Positions 10,796 to 19,338 of a stretch of DNA of 64,000 bases are shown in pieces. Position numbers and translations under genes: made by a program. How positions within the stretch are numbered: position 1 is the first letter of the stretch; every line of letters begins with the position of its first letter. Source of the stretch: Cohnella candidum (GTDB lineage Bacteria > Bacillota > Bacilli > Paenibacillales > Paenibacillaceae). The notes beneath the pieces were generated by a model. The model was given only the letters and a program-made list of their open reading frames with translations. It was not told the origin of the DNA and made no database searches. The stretch lies in the NCBI RefSeq assembly GCF_003713065.1, contig NZ_CP033433.1:1399001-1463000 (forward strand). Direction: 5' to 3'.

Positions 10796-11410
10796 ATGGC
10801 ATCCGTCAAATTAGCGATCGTTTATTACAGCTCTACCGGAACGAACTACCAAATGGCGCAATGGGCGGCCGAAGGCGCGAAGGAAGCCGGCGCCGAAGTG
10901 AAAATCTTCAAGGTCCAGGAGCTGGCTCCGGAGGCGGCGATCGAATCGAATCCCGCGTGGAAAGCGCACGTAGAGGCCGCGAAGGACGTACCGGTCGTTA
11001 CGCCGAACGATATCGTGGAAGCTGACGCCGTCCTGTTCAGCACGCCGACCCGGTTCGGGAACGTCGCTTCACAAATGAAGCAGTTCCTGGATACGACGGG
11101 CGGCATCTGGTTCCAAGGTAAAACGGCCAACAAGGTCGTCAGCGCCATGTCTTCCGCTTCTAACGCCCATGGCGGTCAGGAAGCCACGATCCTCAACTTC
11201 TACACGACCATGTACCACTGGGGAGCCATCGTCGTCGCGCCGGGCTACACGGACCAATCGATCTATGCGGCCGGCGGGAATCCCTACGGAACGAGCGTCA
11301 CCGTCGACCAGGAAGGCAAAATCGTCGGCGACCCCAAAGGCGCCGTCGTCCATCAGGCGAAAAGGGTCGTGACCGTCGCAAGCTGGGTGAAAAAAGGGCA
11401 GCAAGGCTGA
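10796..11410 (+). CDS. wrbA: NAD(P)H:quinone oxidoreductase, WrbA type
   Basis: 204 aa, the usual length. Start at ATG 10796 (MASVKLAIVYYSSTGTN) gives the standard flavodoxin beginning; earlier in-frame ATGs would add non-conserved residues. The FMN phosphate loop is YYSSTGTN (about 9-16); other WrbA segments are FSTPTRFGNVASQMKQFLD and SSASNAHGGQEATILNFYTTMYHWG with the conserved GGQE. The family makes tetrameric flavoproteins that reduce quinones by two electrons and limit oxidative stress. It is transcribed alone, divergent from the small membrane protein at 10460. Confidence 0.93.
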   Translation: MASVKLAIVYYSSTGTNYQMAQWAAEGAKEAGAEVKIFKVQELAPEAAIESNPAWKAHVEAAKDVPVVTPNDIVEADAVLFSTPTRFGNVASQMKQFLDTTGGIWFQGKTANKVVSAMSSASNAHGGQEATILNFYTTMYHWGAIVVAPGYTDQSIYAAGGNPYGTSVTVDQEGKIVGDPKGAVVHQAKRVVTVASWVKKGQQG

Positions 11411-11484
11411 GGATAGTTGAATTCGGTCCCTCCCGCGTATACAGTTAGGAAGAGCCTGACTGTTGCGCGGGGAGGGATTTTAGC

Positions 11485-11880
11485 ATGGCTTTGCTGCCGG
11501 AGCGGCTGATCCGCGCGGCGCGGAAATTGAAACGGGATTCCTATATTCTCTATTTGTGCTGCCGGGACGGCCGAACGCCGTGGTATGCGAAACTGTTCGC
11601 TATATGCGTCGCCGCGTACGCCTTCAGTCCGATCGATCTGATTCCGGACTTCATTCCCGTGCTTGGTTATCTGGATGATCTGATTCTCGTTCCTCTCGGC
11701 GTGCTCATCGCGATTCGCATGGTTCCGAAAGAAGTGGTGCAAGATTGCCGAGCCCGGGCGGAAGAGGAGTTTCGCCGAACGGGCAAACCGAAAAACTGGA
11801 TCGCGGGCGGCATTATCGTCGTATTATGGGCGGCATTTGCCGTCTGGCTGATCGTTTTCCTGTCCCGTTTATCGTTTTGA
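11485..11880 (+). CDS. YkvA/DUF1232 family membrane protein
   Basis: 131 aa, ATG at 11485 after GGGGAGGGAT. The DUF1232 core YAFSPIDLIPDFIPVLGYLDDLILVP lies at about 47-72 between hydrophobic segments, and a C-terminal helix (about 108-127, GGIIVVLWAAFAVWLIVFL) probably crosses the membrane. The family's biochemical function is unknown. The stop is 86 bases before the oligoendopeptidase start with no terminator between, so the two may be co-transcribed. Confidence 0.85.
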   Translation: MALLPERLIRAARKLKRDSYILYLCCRDGRTPWYAKLFAICVAAYAFSPIDLIPDFIPVLGYLDDLILVPLGVLIAIRMVPKEVVQDCRARAEEEFRRTGKPKNWIAGGIIVVLWAAFAVWLIVFLSRLSF

Positions 11881-11966
11881 GGGAGGAAAATCCTGGAACG
11901 GAAAGAAATAGATATAGAGGGCAAGATCCATTCGATCCTATGCGCTCAAGGGAGGAAGAAACGAGG

Positions 11967-13661
11967 ATGAATTTCAACGAGTTTCCGTATGAACGTCCGG
12001 ACGCGGACCGAATCGGGCGTCAGTTCAAGGAGCTGATTGCCGCCTTTAACGAAGCCGATTCCTATGAAAAGCAAAGCGGCGTTATGGCCTCCATCAATCG
12101 ATTGCGCAACGAGTTCGACACGAAGAACACGATCGTCTCGGTCCGCCACTCCATCGATACGACCGACGCCTTCTACAAGGCCGAGCAAGATTTCATGGAC
12201 GAAGTAAGCCCGGTGATCCAGGAATTCGTCACGGATTATTACCGTGCATTGGTCGGTTCCAAGTTCAGGGCCGAGCTTGAGAAGGAGTGGGGCGCGCAGC
12301 TTTTCCGCCTCGCCGAGCTCTCGCTCAAAACGTTCAGCCCTGCCATCATAGAAGACTTGCAGCAAGAGAATAAGCTGACGACGGAATACGCCGCGCTGAT
12401 CGCCTCCGCGAAAATCCCGTTCGAAGGGGAAGAGCGCACGCTCGCCCAACTGACTCCCTTCGAGCAGTCCACCGACCGCGGCATGCGGAAGCGCGCGGCG
12501 GAAGCGCGTTACCGGTTCATGGCCGAGCATGAAGCCGACTTCGACCGGATTTACGATGACCTGGTGAAGGTCCGGACGAGAATCGCGAAGAAGCTCGGCT
12601 ATGACAATTTCGTGCAGCTCGGGTACGACCGGATGAGCCGCACCGATTACAACGAAGAGATGGTGCGTAACTTCCGCAAACAGGTGCTGGAGCATATCGT
12701 GCCCGCAGCGACGAAGCTGAAAGAACGCCAGCGCAACCGGATATCGGTCGACCGTCTTCGTTATTATGACGAAGGGTTCAGCTTCAAGACGGGCAACGCC
12801 AAGCCTAAAGGCGATCCCGCTTGGATCCTTGACAATGGGGCGAAAATGTACGCGGAGCTCTCTAAGGAGACCGACGAGTTTTTCCGATACATGGTGGACA
12901 ACGGGCTCATGGATCTGGTGAGCAAGAAGGGCAAGCAAAGCGGCGGATACTGCACTTATTTCAGCGAATACGGCGCTCCGTTCATTTTCTCCAACTTCAA
13001 CGGGACTTCCGGCGACATCGACGTGCTGACGCACGAAGTGGGACACGCGTTCCAGGTGTTCCAGAGCAGAAGCTTTAAAGTGCCGGAATACAGCTTCCCG
13101 ACCTACGAGGCTTGCGAAATCCATTCGATGAGCATGGAGTTTTTCGCATGGCCGTGGATGGAGCTGTTCTTTAAGGAGGACACGGAGAAGTACCGATTCG
13201 ACCATCTGGCGCAATCGCTGCTGATCATTCCCTATATCGTGACGGTCGACGAGTATCAGCACTTTGTCTACGGCAATCCTGATGCGACGCCGGAGGAACG
13301 CAAAAGCGAATGGCGCCGCATCGAGCGAAAATACTTACCGCATCGCGACTACGAGGAGAACGACTATCTGGAGCGTGGAGGATATTGGCAGCGGCAGGGC
13401 CACGTTTTCCAATCGCCGTTCTACTACATCGATTATTCGCTCGCGCAAATTTGCGCGTTCCAGTTTTGGAAACGGATGAACGAGGACTGGAAAGCGGCAT
13501 GGGCGGATTACCTGAAGCTGTGCCAAGTCGGGGGAAGCCGCTCGTTCGTCGAGCTGGTCGATTACGCCGGTCTGATCTCGCCGTTCCGCGACGGCTGCGT
13601 CGTCTCGGTTATCGGAGACATCGAGAGCTGGCTGAACGGGGTCGACGATACGAAGCTGTAG
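11967..13661 (+). CDS. M3-family oligoendopeptidase
   Basis: 564 aa. The start at ATG 11967 (MNFNEFPYERPDADRI) follows AGGGAGGAAG. The zinc site is HEVGH at residues 356-360 in DVLTHEVGHAFQ, with the third ligand expected in the following helix (about EACEIHSMSMEFF). The size and the GGYCTYFSEYGAPFIFSNFNGTSGD-like approach to the active site fit the short bacterial oligoendopeptidase subgroup. It is a cytoplasmic metallopeptidase that degrades oligopeptides; no signal peptide is present. A strong hairpin follows the stop. Confidence 0.93.
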   Translation: MNFNEFPYERPDADRIGRQFKELIAAFNEADSYEKQSGVMASINRLRNEFDTKNTIVSVRHSIDTTDAFYKAEQDFMDEVSPVIQEFVTDYYRALVGSKFRAELEKEWGAQLFRLAELSLKTFSPAIIEDLQQENKLTTEYAALIASAKIPFEGEERTLAQLTPFEQSTDRGMRKRAAEARYRFMAEHEADFDRIYDDLVKVRTRIAKKLGYDNFVQLGYDRMSRTDYNEEMVRNFRKQVLEHIVPAATKLKERQRNRISVDRLRYYDEGFSFKTGNAKPKGDPAWILDNGAKMYAELSKETDEFFRYMVDNGLMDLVSKKGKQSGGYCTYFSEYGAPFIFSNFNGTSGDIDVLTHEVGHAFQVFQSRSFKVPEYSFPTYEACEIHSMSMEFFAWPWMELFFKEDTEKYRFDHLAQSLLIIPYIVTVDEYQHFVYGNPDATPEERKSEWRRIERKYLPHRDYEENDYLERGGYWQRQGHVFQSPFYYIDYSLAQICAFQFWKRMNEDWKAAWADYLKLCQVGGSRSFVELVDYAGLISPFRDGCVVSVIGDIESWLNGVDDTKL

Positions 13662-13667
13662 GGCAGG

Positions 13668-13706
13668 AAGGCCGCCGAAACCGAAACCGGGTCGGCGGCC
13701 TTTCCT
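13668..13706 (+). terminator. Terminator of the oligoendopeptidase gene
   Basis: AAGGCCGCCGA / TCGGCGGCCTT (13668-13678 and 13692-13702) followed by TCC, seven bases after the stop codon. Confidence 0.75.
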
Positions 13707-13825
13707 ATTCGGGGACGGCAGAGAATAGGAGAGGCGCTGAAAGGAACCGCGCAAAACCGTATGTAAGCGGTGTAAATCAGGCGACATCCGATATTTTCGA
13801 ATTTTCGCACAATTCCGTTCTGGGC

Positions 13826-13831
13826 TATAAT
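13826..13831 (+). promoter_or_regulatory. -10 box (TATAAT) of the candidate small RNA
   Basis: A perfect TATAAT preceded by TGGGC; at the -35 distance only a weak TTTCGC/TTTTCG is present. The predicted start (about 13838) coincides with the 5' strand of the long stem at 13842. Confidence 0.5.
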
Positions 13832-13837
13832 AAAGCC

Positions 13838-14094
13838 ATCTCAAGCGATTGACAGCACCCGGCACCGAATGAAACGGCACGAGATTGCGGCCTCGCACGG
13901 ACCGCAGCTTGCCAAACCCGCGCGGAAGCGACGAGGGCCGACGACAGCGGCCCCGCTCATGACGGTCCCGGCGTTGTCGTGAATCGCTTGGCGGAGAAGG
14001 GGGATAGAAGATCCGATTGAAAGCGCAAATGAATACGCAACACGCCGCATAAGTCCCGTATCGCGAATGACGCGATTACGGGACTTATGTTTTG
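13838..14094 (+). ncRNA. Candidate structured small RNA, rod-like (6S-like?)
   Basis: This gene-free stretch folds as one rod. CAAGCGATT (13842-13850) pairs perfectly with AATCGCTTG (13982-13990); GACAGC (13851) with GTTGTC (13973); CCGG (13859) with CCGG (13968); ACCG (13864) with CGGT (13963); ATGA (13869) with TCAT (13957). Then a roughly 16 x 16 base open region (13873-13887 against 13941-13956) is followed by CGGCCTCG (13888) with CGAGGGCCG (13932-13940). A closed stem, a large central bubble and an apical rod are the outline of 6S RNA, which binds RNA polymerase. I see no SRP, tmRNA or RNase P core motif. A terminator ends the unit at 14094. Identity as 6S is inference; the fold was done by eye. 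Confidence 0.5.
14049..14094 (+). terminator. Terminator after the candidate small RNA
   Basis: CATAAGTCCCGTATCGCG (14049-14065 region) pairs with CGCGATTACGGGACTTATG (14071-14089) with one bulge, loop AATGA, then TTTTG. It has no protein gene directly upstream on this strand within 380 bases, which supports a separate transcript. Confidence 0.7.
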
Positions 14095-14138
14095 TCGGCA
14101 GCGCCTTTAGGGGAAAATGTGAAGAGGCGGTGAGACGG

Positions 14139-14849
14139 ATGGCGAAGGACTCGAACGACCCGGAATGGGATATTTATTTGCTGGCGGGCATCGGATCGAC
14201 GCCGAGTATTTTCAAAGAATGCAAACGCGAGCTTCGGGAGCGCTTTCGGGAAGCCGGACGGGATCCGGTCATCCGGGAGCTGTTTCCGTACGGCGATCAT
14301 ACGCACCGGCTGTGGCGGCAAATCGTGGAGGTCGGCGCCGATCTGCTGCGCATTCACGGCTCATGGCGCTCCGGCGGCCGGGAGGCGGCCGCCGAGGTTC
14401 GGCGGCTGTCGGCGGGCCGTCCCGTTCTGTTCATCGGCCACAGCGGGGGCTGCGTGGCCTCTTACCATGCGGCCGTCCGGCTGATGAACGAACGTGCCAT
14501 CCCGGACTTCCGCATCGTGCAGGTCGGATCCCCGAAAGTGCCGATCCGGCCCGAGTATCGGGAGAAGGTCAGCTATTTCGCCGCGGTGGATGAACAGGGA
14601 AAGCTTCGGGATCCGATCACGCTGCTGGGGAGCTGGAGCGGTTGGAGCCGCAGCGGGCGAGGCATCTGGTATTGGAACCGGCGGAAGTACGCGCCCGGGT
14701 TCGTGGGAGATATTACGATGATCGGCGGGCATGAGCATTACTTCCGAACGGACGAATTGTACGTGCATCCGACGCGGGGCTCCAACCTGAAACTGACGAT
14801 CGATACGATCTGGGAACGAGTGGCCGAGAAAGCGGTGCGCGTCACTTAA
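14139..14849 (+). CDS. Lipase-like alpha/beta hydrolase fold protein
   Basis: 236 aa, ATG at 14139 behind GAGGCGGTGAGA. A GHSGG nucleophile elbow (FIGHSGGCVASYHAAV, about 110-125) after a hydrophobic strand and a late GGHEHY (candidate catalytic His, about 202) suggest a serine hydrolase of the fungal-lipase-like kind; the early segment LLAGIGSTPSIF could supply an oxyanion hole. No signal peptide. Substrate unknown. It follows the candidate small RNA and its terminator and converges on the His/Cys-rich peptide gene. Confidence 0.72.
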   Translation: MAKDSNDPEWDIYLLAGIGSTPSIFKECKRELRERFREAGRDPVIRELFPYGDHTHRLWRQIVEVGADLLRIHGSWRSGGREAAAEVRRLSAGRPVLFIGHSGGCVASYHAAVRLMNERAIPDFRIVQVGSPKVPIRPEYREKVSYFAAVDEQGKLRDPITLLGSWSGWSRSGRGIWYWNRRKYAPGFVGDITMIGGHEHYFRTDELYVHPTRGSNLKLTIDTIWERVAEKAVRVT

Positions 14850-14856
14850 CCGGCCT

Positions 14857-15036
14857 TTAGGCGTGTTTGCGCCGCTTGTGACATCCGCACTTGACGAACA
14901 ACAAGCGGGTTTCCGGCCGGTTTTTCGAGTACTTGCGATGTTTGTGCTTGCGGTGCTTGTGGTTGTGGTGCTTGTGTTTGCGCCGTCCCCCGCACGTGCC
15001 GCAGCCGCATCCGCAGCTTCCGTGTTTGATGATCAT
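14857..15036 (-). CDS. Small His/Lys/Cys-rich protein, 59 aa
   Basis: ATG at 15036 is preceded on the minus strand by AAGGAG and GAGGAG. The protein begins MIIKHGSCGCGCGTCGG and continues with an array of His/Lys/Arg (KHKHHNHKHRKHKHRKY), ending VKCGCHKRRKHA. About a fifth of the residues are His and seven are Cys, so metal binding or cross-linking is likely; short His/Cys-rich proteins are common among spore coat components, but nothing here proves that. I do not recognise a named family. Confidence 0.6.
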   Translation of the reverse strand: MIIKHGSCGCGCGTCGGRRKHKHHNHKHRKHKHRKYSKNRPETRLLFVKCGCHKRRKHA

Positions 15037-15220
15037 ACTCCTCACTCCTTCCGGGTGAAAATGAAGGATTCGGATTAGCATACGCGCTTGGGAACGGCAG
15101 GGGCACAAAGTCGGTACGAACGCCCGTTGAGAAAAAAACACCAAAATTCTTATGAAGTATGGAATAAATATTCGTCCGGTGATATGCTTAAAGCAAAATT
15201 CCGCGATCCCGGAGGATGCT

Positions 15221-16063
15221 ATGAAAACGATAGGCTTTATCGATTATTTTCTGGATGAATGGCATGCCAACCAATATCCGAAGTGGATCGAGGAGGCTTC
15301 CGGCGGCAGCATGAAGGTCGCCTATGCCTGGGGCAAAATCGATTCCCCGAATGAAGACGGCTTAAGCAACGCCGAATGGTGCGCGAAAAATGGCGTGCAG
15401 CTCCTTGGCTCGATCGAAGCGGTGGTCGCCAAATCCGATTACCTGATCGTACTGTCCCCCGACCATCCGGAGTTCCACGCGGAGCTTTCCGATTTGCCGC
15501 TGAAGTCGGGCAAACCCACTTACGTGGACAAGACGTTCGCTCCGGACCGGGAAACGGCCGTCGCGCTGTTCGAGTTGGCCCGCGCTCACAGCACGCCGAT
15601 GTATTCCAGCTCCGCCATGCGCTTCGCGGCGGAATACGAGAATGCCGAGCGAGAGGGAATCGTTTCGATCGCCAGCTGGGGGCCGGGCAGCTTCGAGAAT
15701 TATTCGATTCACCAGATCGAGCCGATCGTGTCCTTGATGGGAAGCCGTCCGCAGAGAATCATGTCGATCGGCACCGACGCGAATCCGGCCATGCTGATCG
15801 GCTTTGACGGCGGGAAACAAGCGACGCTTCACCATTTCGGCTGGGATTGCCCCTTCCGGATGGCCGTTGGCTACGAAACGGGCAAAACGCTGGCGATCGT
15901 TCCGGAATCCGACTACTTCTCCATGTTCATCCGCCGGCTGATCGAATTTTTCGAAACGGGAAAACCGAAGGTCGAAGAGCGCCAGACCGTAGATATCATC
16001 GCGCTGATCGAATACGGCCGCAAAGCGGCCGCCGCGCCGTACGAGTGGGTGGAGCTGCCATGA
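15221..16063 (+). CDS. Gfo/Idh/MocA-type oxidoreductase-like protein
   Basis: 280 aa, ATG at 15221 nine bases after GGAGG. It reads as a Rossmann-fold NAD(P)-binding half (MKTIGFIDYFLDEW; SIEAVVAKSDYLIVLSPDHPEFHAEL; KSGKPTYVDKTFAPD, the last matching the conserved K-P 'EKP' lysine region) followed by an alpha/beta half. The family oxidises or reduces sugars and cyclitols. The N-terminal GxGxxG is absent (GFIDYF), so cofactor binding could be altered. Its stop overlaps the next start by ATGA, so the two are translationally coupled. Confidence 0.7.
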   Translation: MKTIGFIDYFLDEWHANQYPKWIEEASGGSMKVAYAWGKIDSPNEDGLSNAEWCAKNGVQLLGSIEAVVAKSDYLIVLSPDHPEFHAELSDLPLKSGKPTYVDKTFAPDRETAVALFELARAHSTPMYSSSAMRFAAEYENAEREGIVSIASWGPGSFENYSIHQIEPIVSLMGSRPQRIMSIGTDANPAMLIGFDGGKQATLHHFGWDCPFRMAVGYETGKTLAIVPESDYFSMFIRRLIEFFETGKPKVEERQTVDIIALIEYGRKAAAAPYEWVELP

Positions 16064-16608
16064 AACGAGTGCTGCTGCTGGGAGACTCCATTCGGCTCGG
16101 ATACGAGCCATTCGTGCGCGAAGGGTTGGCCGGTCTTGCCGAAGTCGTTGCGCCCGAAGAGAACGGACGTTTCGCCAAACATACGCTATGGGGCGTGAAC
16201 CTCTGGTTGCGCGATCTCGGCAAACCGGACGTCGTCCATTGGAACAACGGCTTGTGGGACCTGCACCATGAACCGCCGATGGTGGAAGCGCTGACCTCCC
16301 TGCCCGAATACTTGGAGACGCTCCGCCGGATCCTGAACGAGCTGCAAAGAACGGGGGCCGCCGTCATTTTCGCGACGACGACCCCGATCGCGCCGGACGG
16401 CGCGGGAAGAAGCAATGCGGAGATCGATACTTACAACGAAGCGGCCGTCCTTCTCATGCGGAGCAGCGGCGTCGAAGTGAACGACTTGAACGCGCTCGTC
16501 AAGGCGGATTTGAACGGCTTCCTCTGCGAAGACAAGCTGCATCTGACCGAGCAGGGGAGCCGCCGTTGCGCGGCGCAGGTCGTCGAGAAAATCAAAGCCT
16601 ATCTGTAA
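16060..16608 (+). CDS. SGNH/GDSL-family hydrolase
   Basis: 182 aa. Block I is LLLGDSIRLGY (catalytic Ser about 10), block III-like HWNNGLWDLHH supplies the Asn, and DKLHLTEQG near the C-terminus holds the Asp/His pair. These are esterases, often acting on acetylated carbohydrates. Start overlaps the previous stop (ATGA at 16060). Pairing with a sugar-type oxidoreductase suggests joint work on a modified sugar, which is inference. Confidence 0.85.
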   Translation: MKRVLLLGDSIRLGYEPFVREGLAGLAEVVAPEENGRFAKHTLWGVNLWLRDLGKPDVVHWNNGLWDLHHEPPMVEALTSLPEYLETLRRILNELQRTGAAVIFATTTPIAPDGAGRSNAEIDTYNEAAVLLMRSSGVEVNDLNALVKADLNGFLCEDKLHLTEQGSRRCAAQVVEKIKAYL

Positions 16609-16641
16609 GTTCCCGAAAGTTAGTCGCGTCCCTGAGCGGTT

Positions 16642-17100
16642 TTATCGTCCTTTATCGAAAGCGCGGCGAAGCAGCCGATAAGCGAAGTATATAATCACGA
16701 CCCAGAACAGGATGCCCAGCAGCGATACGCCGCCGCCCGCACCGTAACCGAACGGGTGGAAGAGGCTGCCGAGCAGGCTGCCGGCCAGGAACCCGCCGAA
16801 CAGGCCGCCGAAAAACCCGCCGGTTCTTCCCGTCGTCACCCTTGGCGTCCGGGTAACCGGCGTGTTCGTCACCGGATTGCGGGCGCGGGTACCCCCGGTA
16901 TATCCCATGCGGGGAGAACGGAAGCCGGCGCGGCCGGAACGGAGGGCTTTCGCTCCGAGCGAAGGATGTTCCTTCTGAGCAGGCGGCGCCTTCACGGCCG
17001 GCGGATTTTGGATATCCGCCGCCGCGACGGAGACGGGCGCGGTTTGAAGCAGCGAAAAACCGATCAACAGAGCGCATAACGCCGTTTTCCACGTTTTCAT
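16642..17100 (-). CDS. Secreted/membrane glycine-rich protein, Tim44-N-terminus-like
   Basis: 152 aa from ATG 17100, chosen because AAGGGG lies 7 bases upstream. A signal peptide (MKTWKTALCALLIGFSLLQTAPVSVAAA) is followed by a Pro/Arg-rich stretch, a Gly/Phe-rich segment (GGFFGGLFGGFLAGSLLGSLF) and a C-terminal transmembrane helix (LLGILFWVVIIYFAYRLLRRAF). The same glycine-rich/TM pattern precedes Tim44-like domains in other bacteria, but the Tim44-like domain itself is missing here. Function unknown. Confidence 0.7.
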   Translation of the reverse strand: MKTWKTALCALLIGFSLLQTAPVSVAAADIQNPPAVKAPPAQKEHPSLGAKALRSGRAGFRSPRMGYTGGTRARNPVTNTPVTRTPRVTTGRTGGFFGGLFGGFLAGSLLGSLFHPFGYGAGGGVSLLGILFWVVIIYFAYRLLRRAFDKGR

Positions 17101-17204
17101 GGTCCAACCCCTTTTCATGCCGGCTTTGTAGGGATAGTATGGTTGATATAGGTTTGTTTCTATCCCCGCGCGGTTTCGCGGCGGGCAAGATGAGGTGCGG
17201 ACAC

Positions 17205-17885
17205 ATGGACGACAAGAAAAAACGGGCGGGTGAACGCGCGGCTGCCTTCGTGCAGGGCGGGATGGTCGTTGGCCTGGGAACCGGATCCACGGCTTATTGG
17301 GCCATTCTGAAGCTGGGCGAACGGGTACGGGAGGGGCTGTCGATCCGCGGCATCCCGACGTCTGAACGATCGAAGGAATTGGCGGAACGACTGGGGATTC
17401 CGCTGACGACTTTCGCCGAGGTCGAGAAGATCGATCTCACCATCGACGGCGCCGATGAAATCGATCCCCGCTTCAATCTGATTAAAGGCGGGGGCGGTGC
17501 GCTGTTTCGCGAGAAAATGGCGGCCGTGAATTCGGACAAGGTCGTCATCGTTGCCGACGATTCGAAAAGGGTGGCGGAGCTGGGAAAGTTCCGGGTGCCG
17601 ATCGAAGTGGTGCCGTTCGGCTGGGAAGCGACCGCCAGAAGGATCCGCGAGATAGGCGGGCAAACCTCGCTGCGGATGGCGGAGGAGAAGCCGTTTCGGA
17701 CCGACAACGGAAATTGGATTTTGGACGGGGATTTCGGCGCGATCCGGGAACCGGCCGAGCTTCATCGGCAGCTCAAGTTGACGACGGGGGTCGTGGAAAC
17801 CGGCTTGTTTCCCGAAGCCGCGGACATCGTCGTATGGGCCACGGATACGGATGTTGAGGTTCTTGCGCGGAGCCGTACCGAATAA
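17205..17885 (+). CDS. rpiA: Ribose-5-phosphate isomerase A
   Basis: 226 aa, the usual length. ATG at 17205 follows GAGGTG. Family blocks: VGLGTGSTAYWAI (phosphate binding), GIPTSERSKELAERLGIP, DLTIDGADEID (active-site acids) and KGGGGALFREKM with the catalytic Glu. It interconverts ribose 5-phosphate and ribulose 5-phosphate in the pentose phosphate pathway. Monocistronic by appearance; divergent from the glycine-rich membrane protein. Confidence 0.95.
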   Translation: MDDKKKRAGERAAAFVQGGMVVGLGTGSTAYWAILKLGERVREGLSIRGIPTSERSKELAERLGIPLTTFAEVEKIDLTIDGADEIDPRFNLIKGGGGALFREKMAAVNSDKVVIVADDSKRVAELGKFRVPIEVVPFGWEATARRIREIGGQTSLRMAEEKPFRTDNGNWILDGDFGAIREPAELHRQLKLTTGVVETGLFPEAADIVVWATDTDVEVLARSRTE

Positions 17886-17899
17886 CCGCCAGCATCGTC

Positions 17900-17946
17900 A
17901 AAGAGCTTGCTCCTCTCCGGAGCAGGCTTCTTTGGCGTTTTTGGGG
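17900..17946 (+). terminator. Probable terminator after rpiA
   Basis: AAAGAGCTTGCTCC (17900-17913) pairs with GGAGCAGGCTTCTTT (17919-17933), loop TCTCC, followed a few bases later by TTTTT. The T run is displaced, so efficiency is uncertain. Confidence 0.55.
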
Positions 17947-18003
17947 TAAAGAAGAGGAAAAGCGAGTCGTTCGTTTCCTCTCGCATGCAAAGGAAGGTAT
18001 GCC

Positions 18004-19338
18004 ATGATTCTCAAGCTCGTTTCGGTAGCCGTCTTGATCCTGCTGACCGCCGTCTTCGTCGCCACCGAATTCGCGATCGTGAGAATCCGTCCCAGCCGCG
18101 TGGACCAGATGGTGCTCGAACGGAAGAAAAACGCTTTGGCCGTGCAAAGGCTGATCGGGAACCTCGACGGGTATTTGTCGGCCTGCCAGCTCGGTATCAC
18201 GATCACCGCGCTCGGCTTGGGGTGGCTCGGTGAGCCGACCGTGCAAAGTCTTCTGAATCCGCTGTTCGGCCGGCTCGGCTTCGGCGAGACCGCAGGACAT
18301 GCGCTGTCGCTCGGCATTGCCTTCGCGGCCATCACCTATTTCCACGTCGTACTTGGAGAACTGGCGCCCAAGACGCTGGCCATTCAAAAGGCGGAACAGA
18401 TCGCGGTGCTCATTGCGCCGATCATGATTTACTTCCATCGGATCATGTATCCGTTTATCTGGCTGCTGAACGGTTCGGCCAACGGCATGGTGAAGCTGTT
18501 CGGCATGAAAACGGCGTCCGAGCACGAAGAAGCGCACTCCGAAGAGGAAATCCGGATTATTTTGTCGGAGAGCTATGAGAAAGGCAAGATTAATCCGACC
18601 GAGTTCGGGTACGTGGACCGGATTTTCAATTTCGACGAGCTGCTGGCCCGGGAGATCATGGTGCCCCGCACGGATATCGTCGTTCTGTATGAGCATGAAT
18701 CCCTGGAGGAGCATTTGTCCGTCGTCCGCGAAGAACCGTTCACGCGTTTTCTCGTCGCTCGAGAAAGCAAAGACGATATCGTCGGCTTCATCAATACGAA
18801 GCAGTTCTTTCTGCGGTACGTGGCGGATCCTGCGTTCGATTTCCGTTCGATCATCCAGCCGGTGCTCACCGTTCCTTCGGCCACGCCGGTGAAGAAGCTG
18901 CTGCCTCGCATGCAGCAGGAGCGGATTCATATCGCCTTGCTGCTGGATGAATACGGCGGTACGGCAGGTTTGGTCACCATCGAGGACATATTGGAGCAGA
19001 TCGTAGGGGAAATCCGCGACGAATTCGACGCGGACGAGAAGCGGCCGATCGAACCGCTGGGGGGCAACCGATATTTGGTGGAGGGGGTCACGCCCGTGGA
19101 AGAAGTAAACCGGTTGCTCGGAGCCCGTCTGAAGCACGATTCCGTCGATTCCATCGGGGGCTGGCTGTACGCCTTGCAGCCGGAGCTTGAAAAAGGGATG
19201 GCCTGGAACCACGAGGAATTGACCTTTATCGTAAGGGAAAGGGAGAACCATCGCATCCGCAAGATCGAGATCGTGAACCGGGCGGCGCCGGCTCCTGACT
19301 TAAGATTGGTGGAACAAGACCCGCCCCGGACCCATTAA
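18004..19338 (+). CDS. CNNM/CorC (HlyC) family membrane protein with CBS pair
   Basis: 444 aa; ATG at 18004 after AAGGAAGG. The CNNM/DUF21 membrane domain (about 1-190) starts with the first TM and ATEFAIVRIR; the acidic helix SEEEIRIILSES precedes two CBS domains (about 205-330; MVPRTDIVVL and LLLDEYGGTAGLVTIEDILEQIVGEI) and a C-terminal CorC_HlyC transporter-associated domain (about 345-430). Such proteins act in Mg2+/Co2+ export or resistance. The 3' end overlaps the convergent TrpD-like gene by 4 bases. Confidence 0.92.
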   Translation: MILKLVSVAVLILLTAVFVATEFAIVRIRPSRVDQMVLERKKNALAVQRLIGNLDGYLSACQLGITITALGLGWLGEPTVQSLLNPLFGRLGFGETAGHALSLGIAFAAITYFHVVLGELAPKTLAIQKAEQIAVLIAPIMIYFHRIMYPFIWLLNGSANGMVKLFGMKTASEHEEAHSEEEIRIILSESYEKGKINPTEFGYVDRIFNFDELLAREIMVPRTDIVVLYEHESLEEHLSVVREEPFTRFLVARESKDDIVGFINTKQFFLRYVADPAFDFRSIIQPVLTVPSATPVKKLLPRMQQERIHIALLLDEYGGTAGLVTIEDILEQIVGEIRDEFDADEKRPIEPLGGNRYLVEGVTPVEEVNRLLGARLKHDSVDSIGGWLYALQPELEKGMAWNHEELTFIVRERENHRIRKIEIVNRAAPAPDLRLVEQDPPRTH

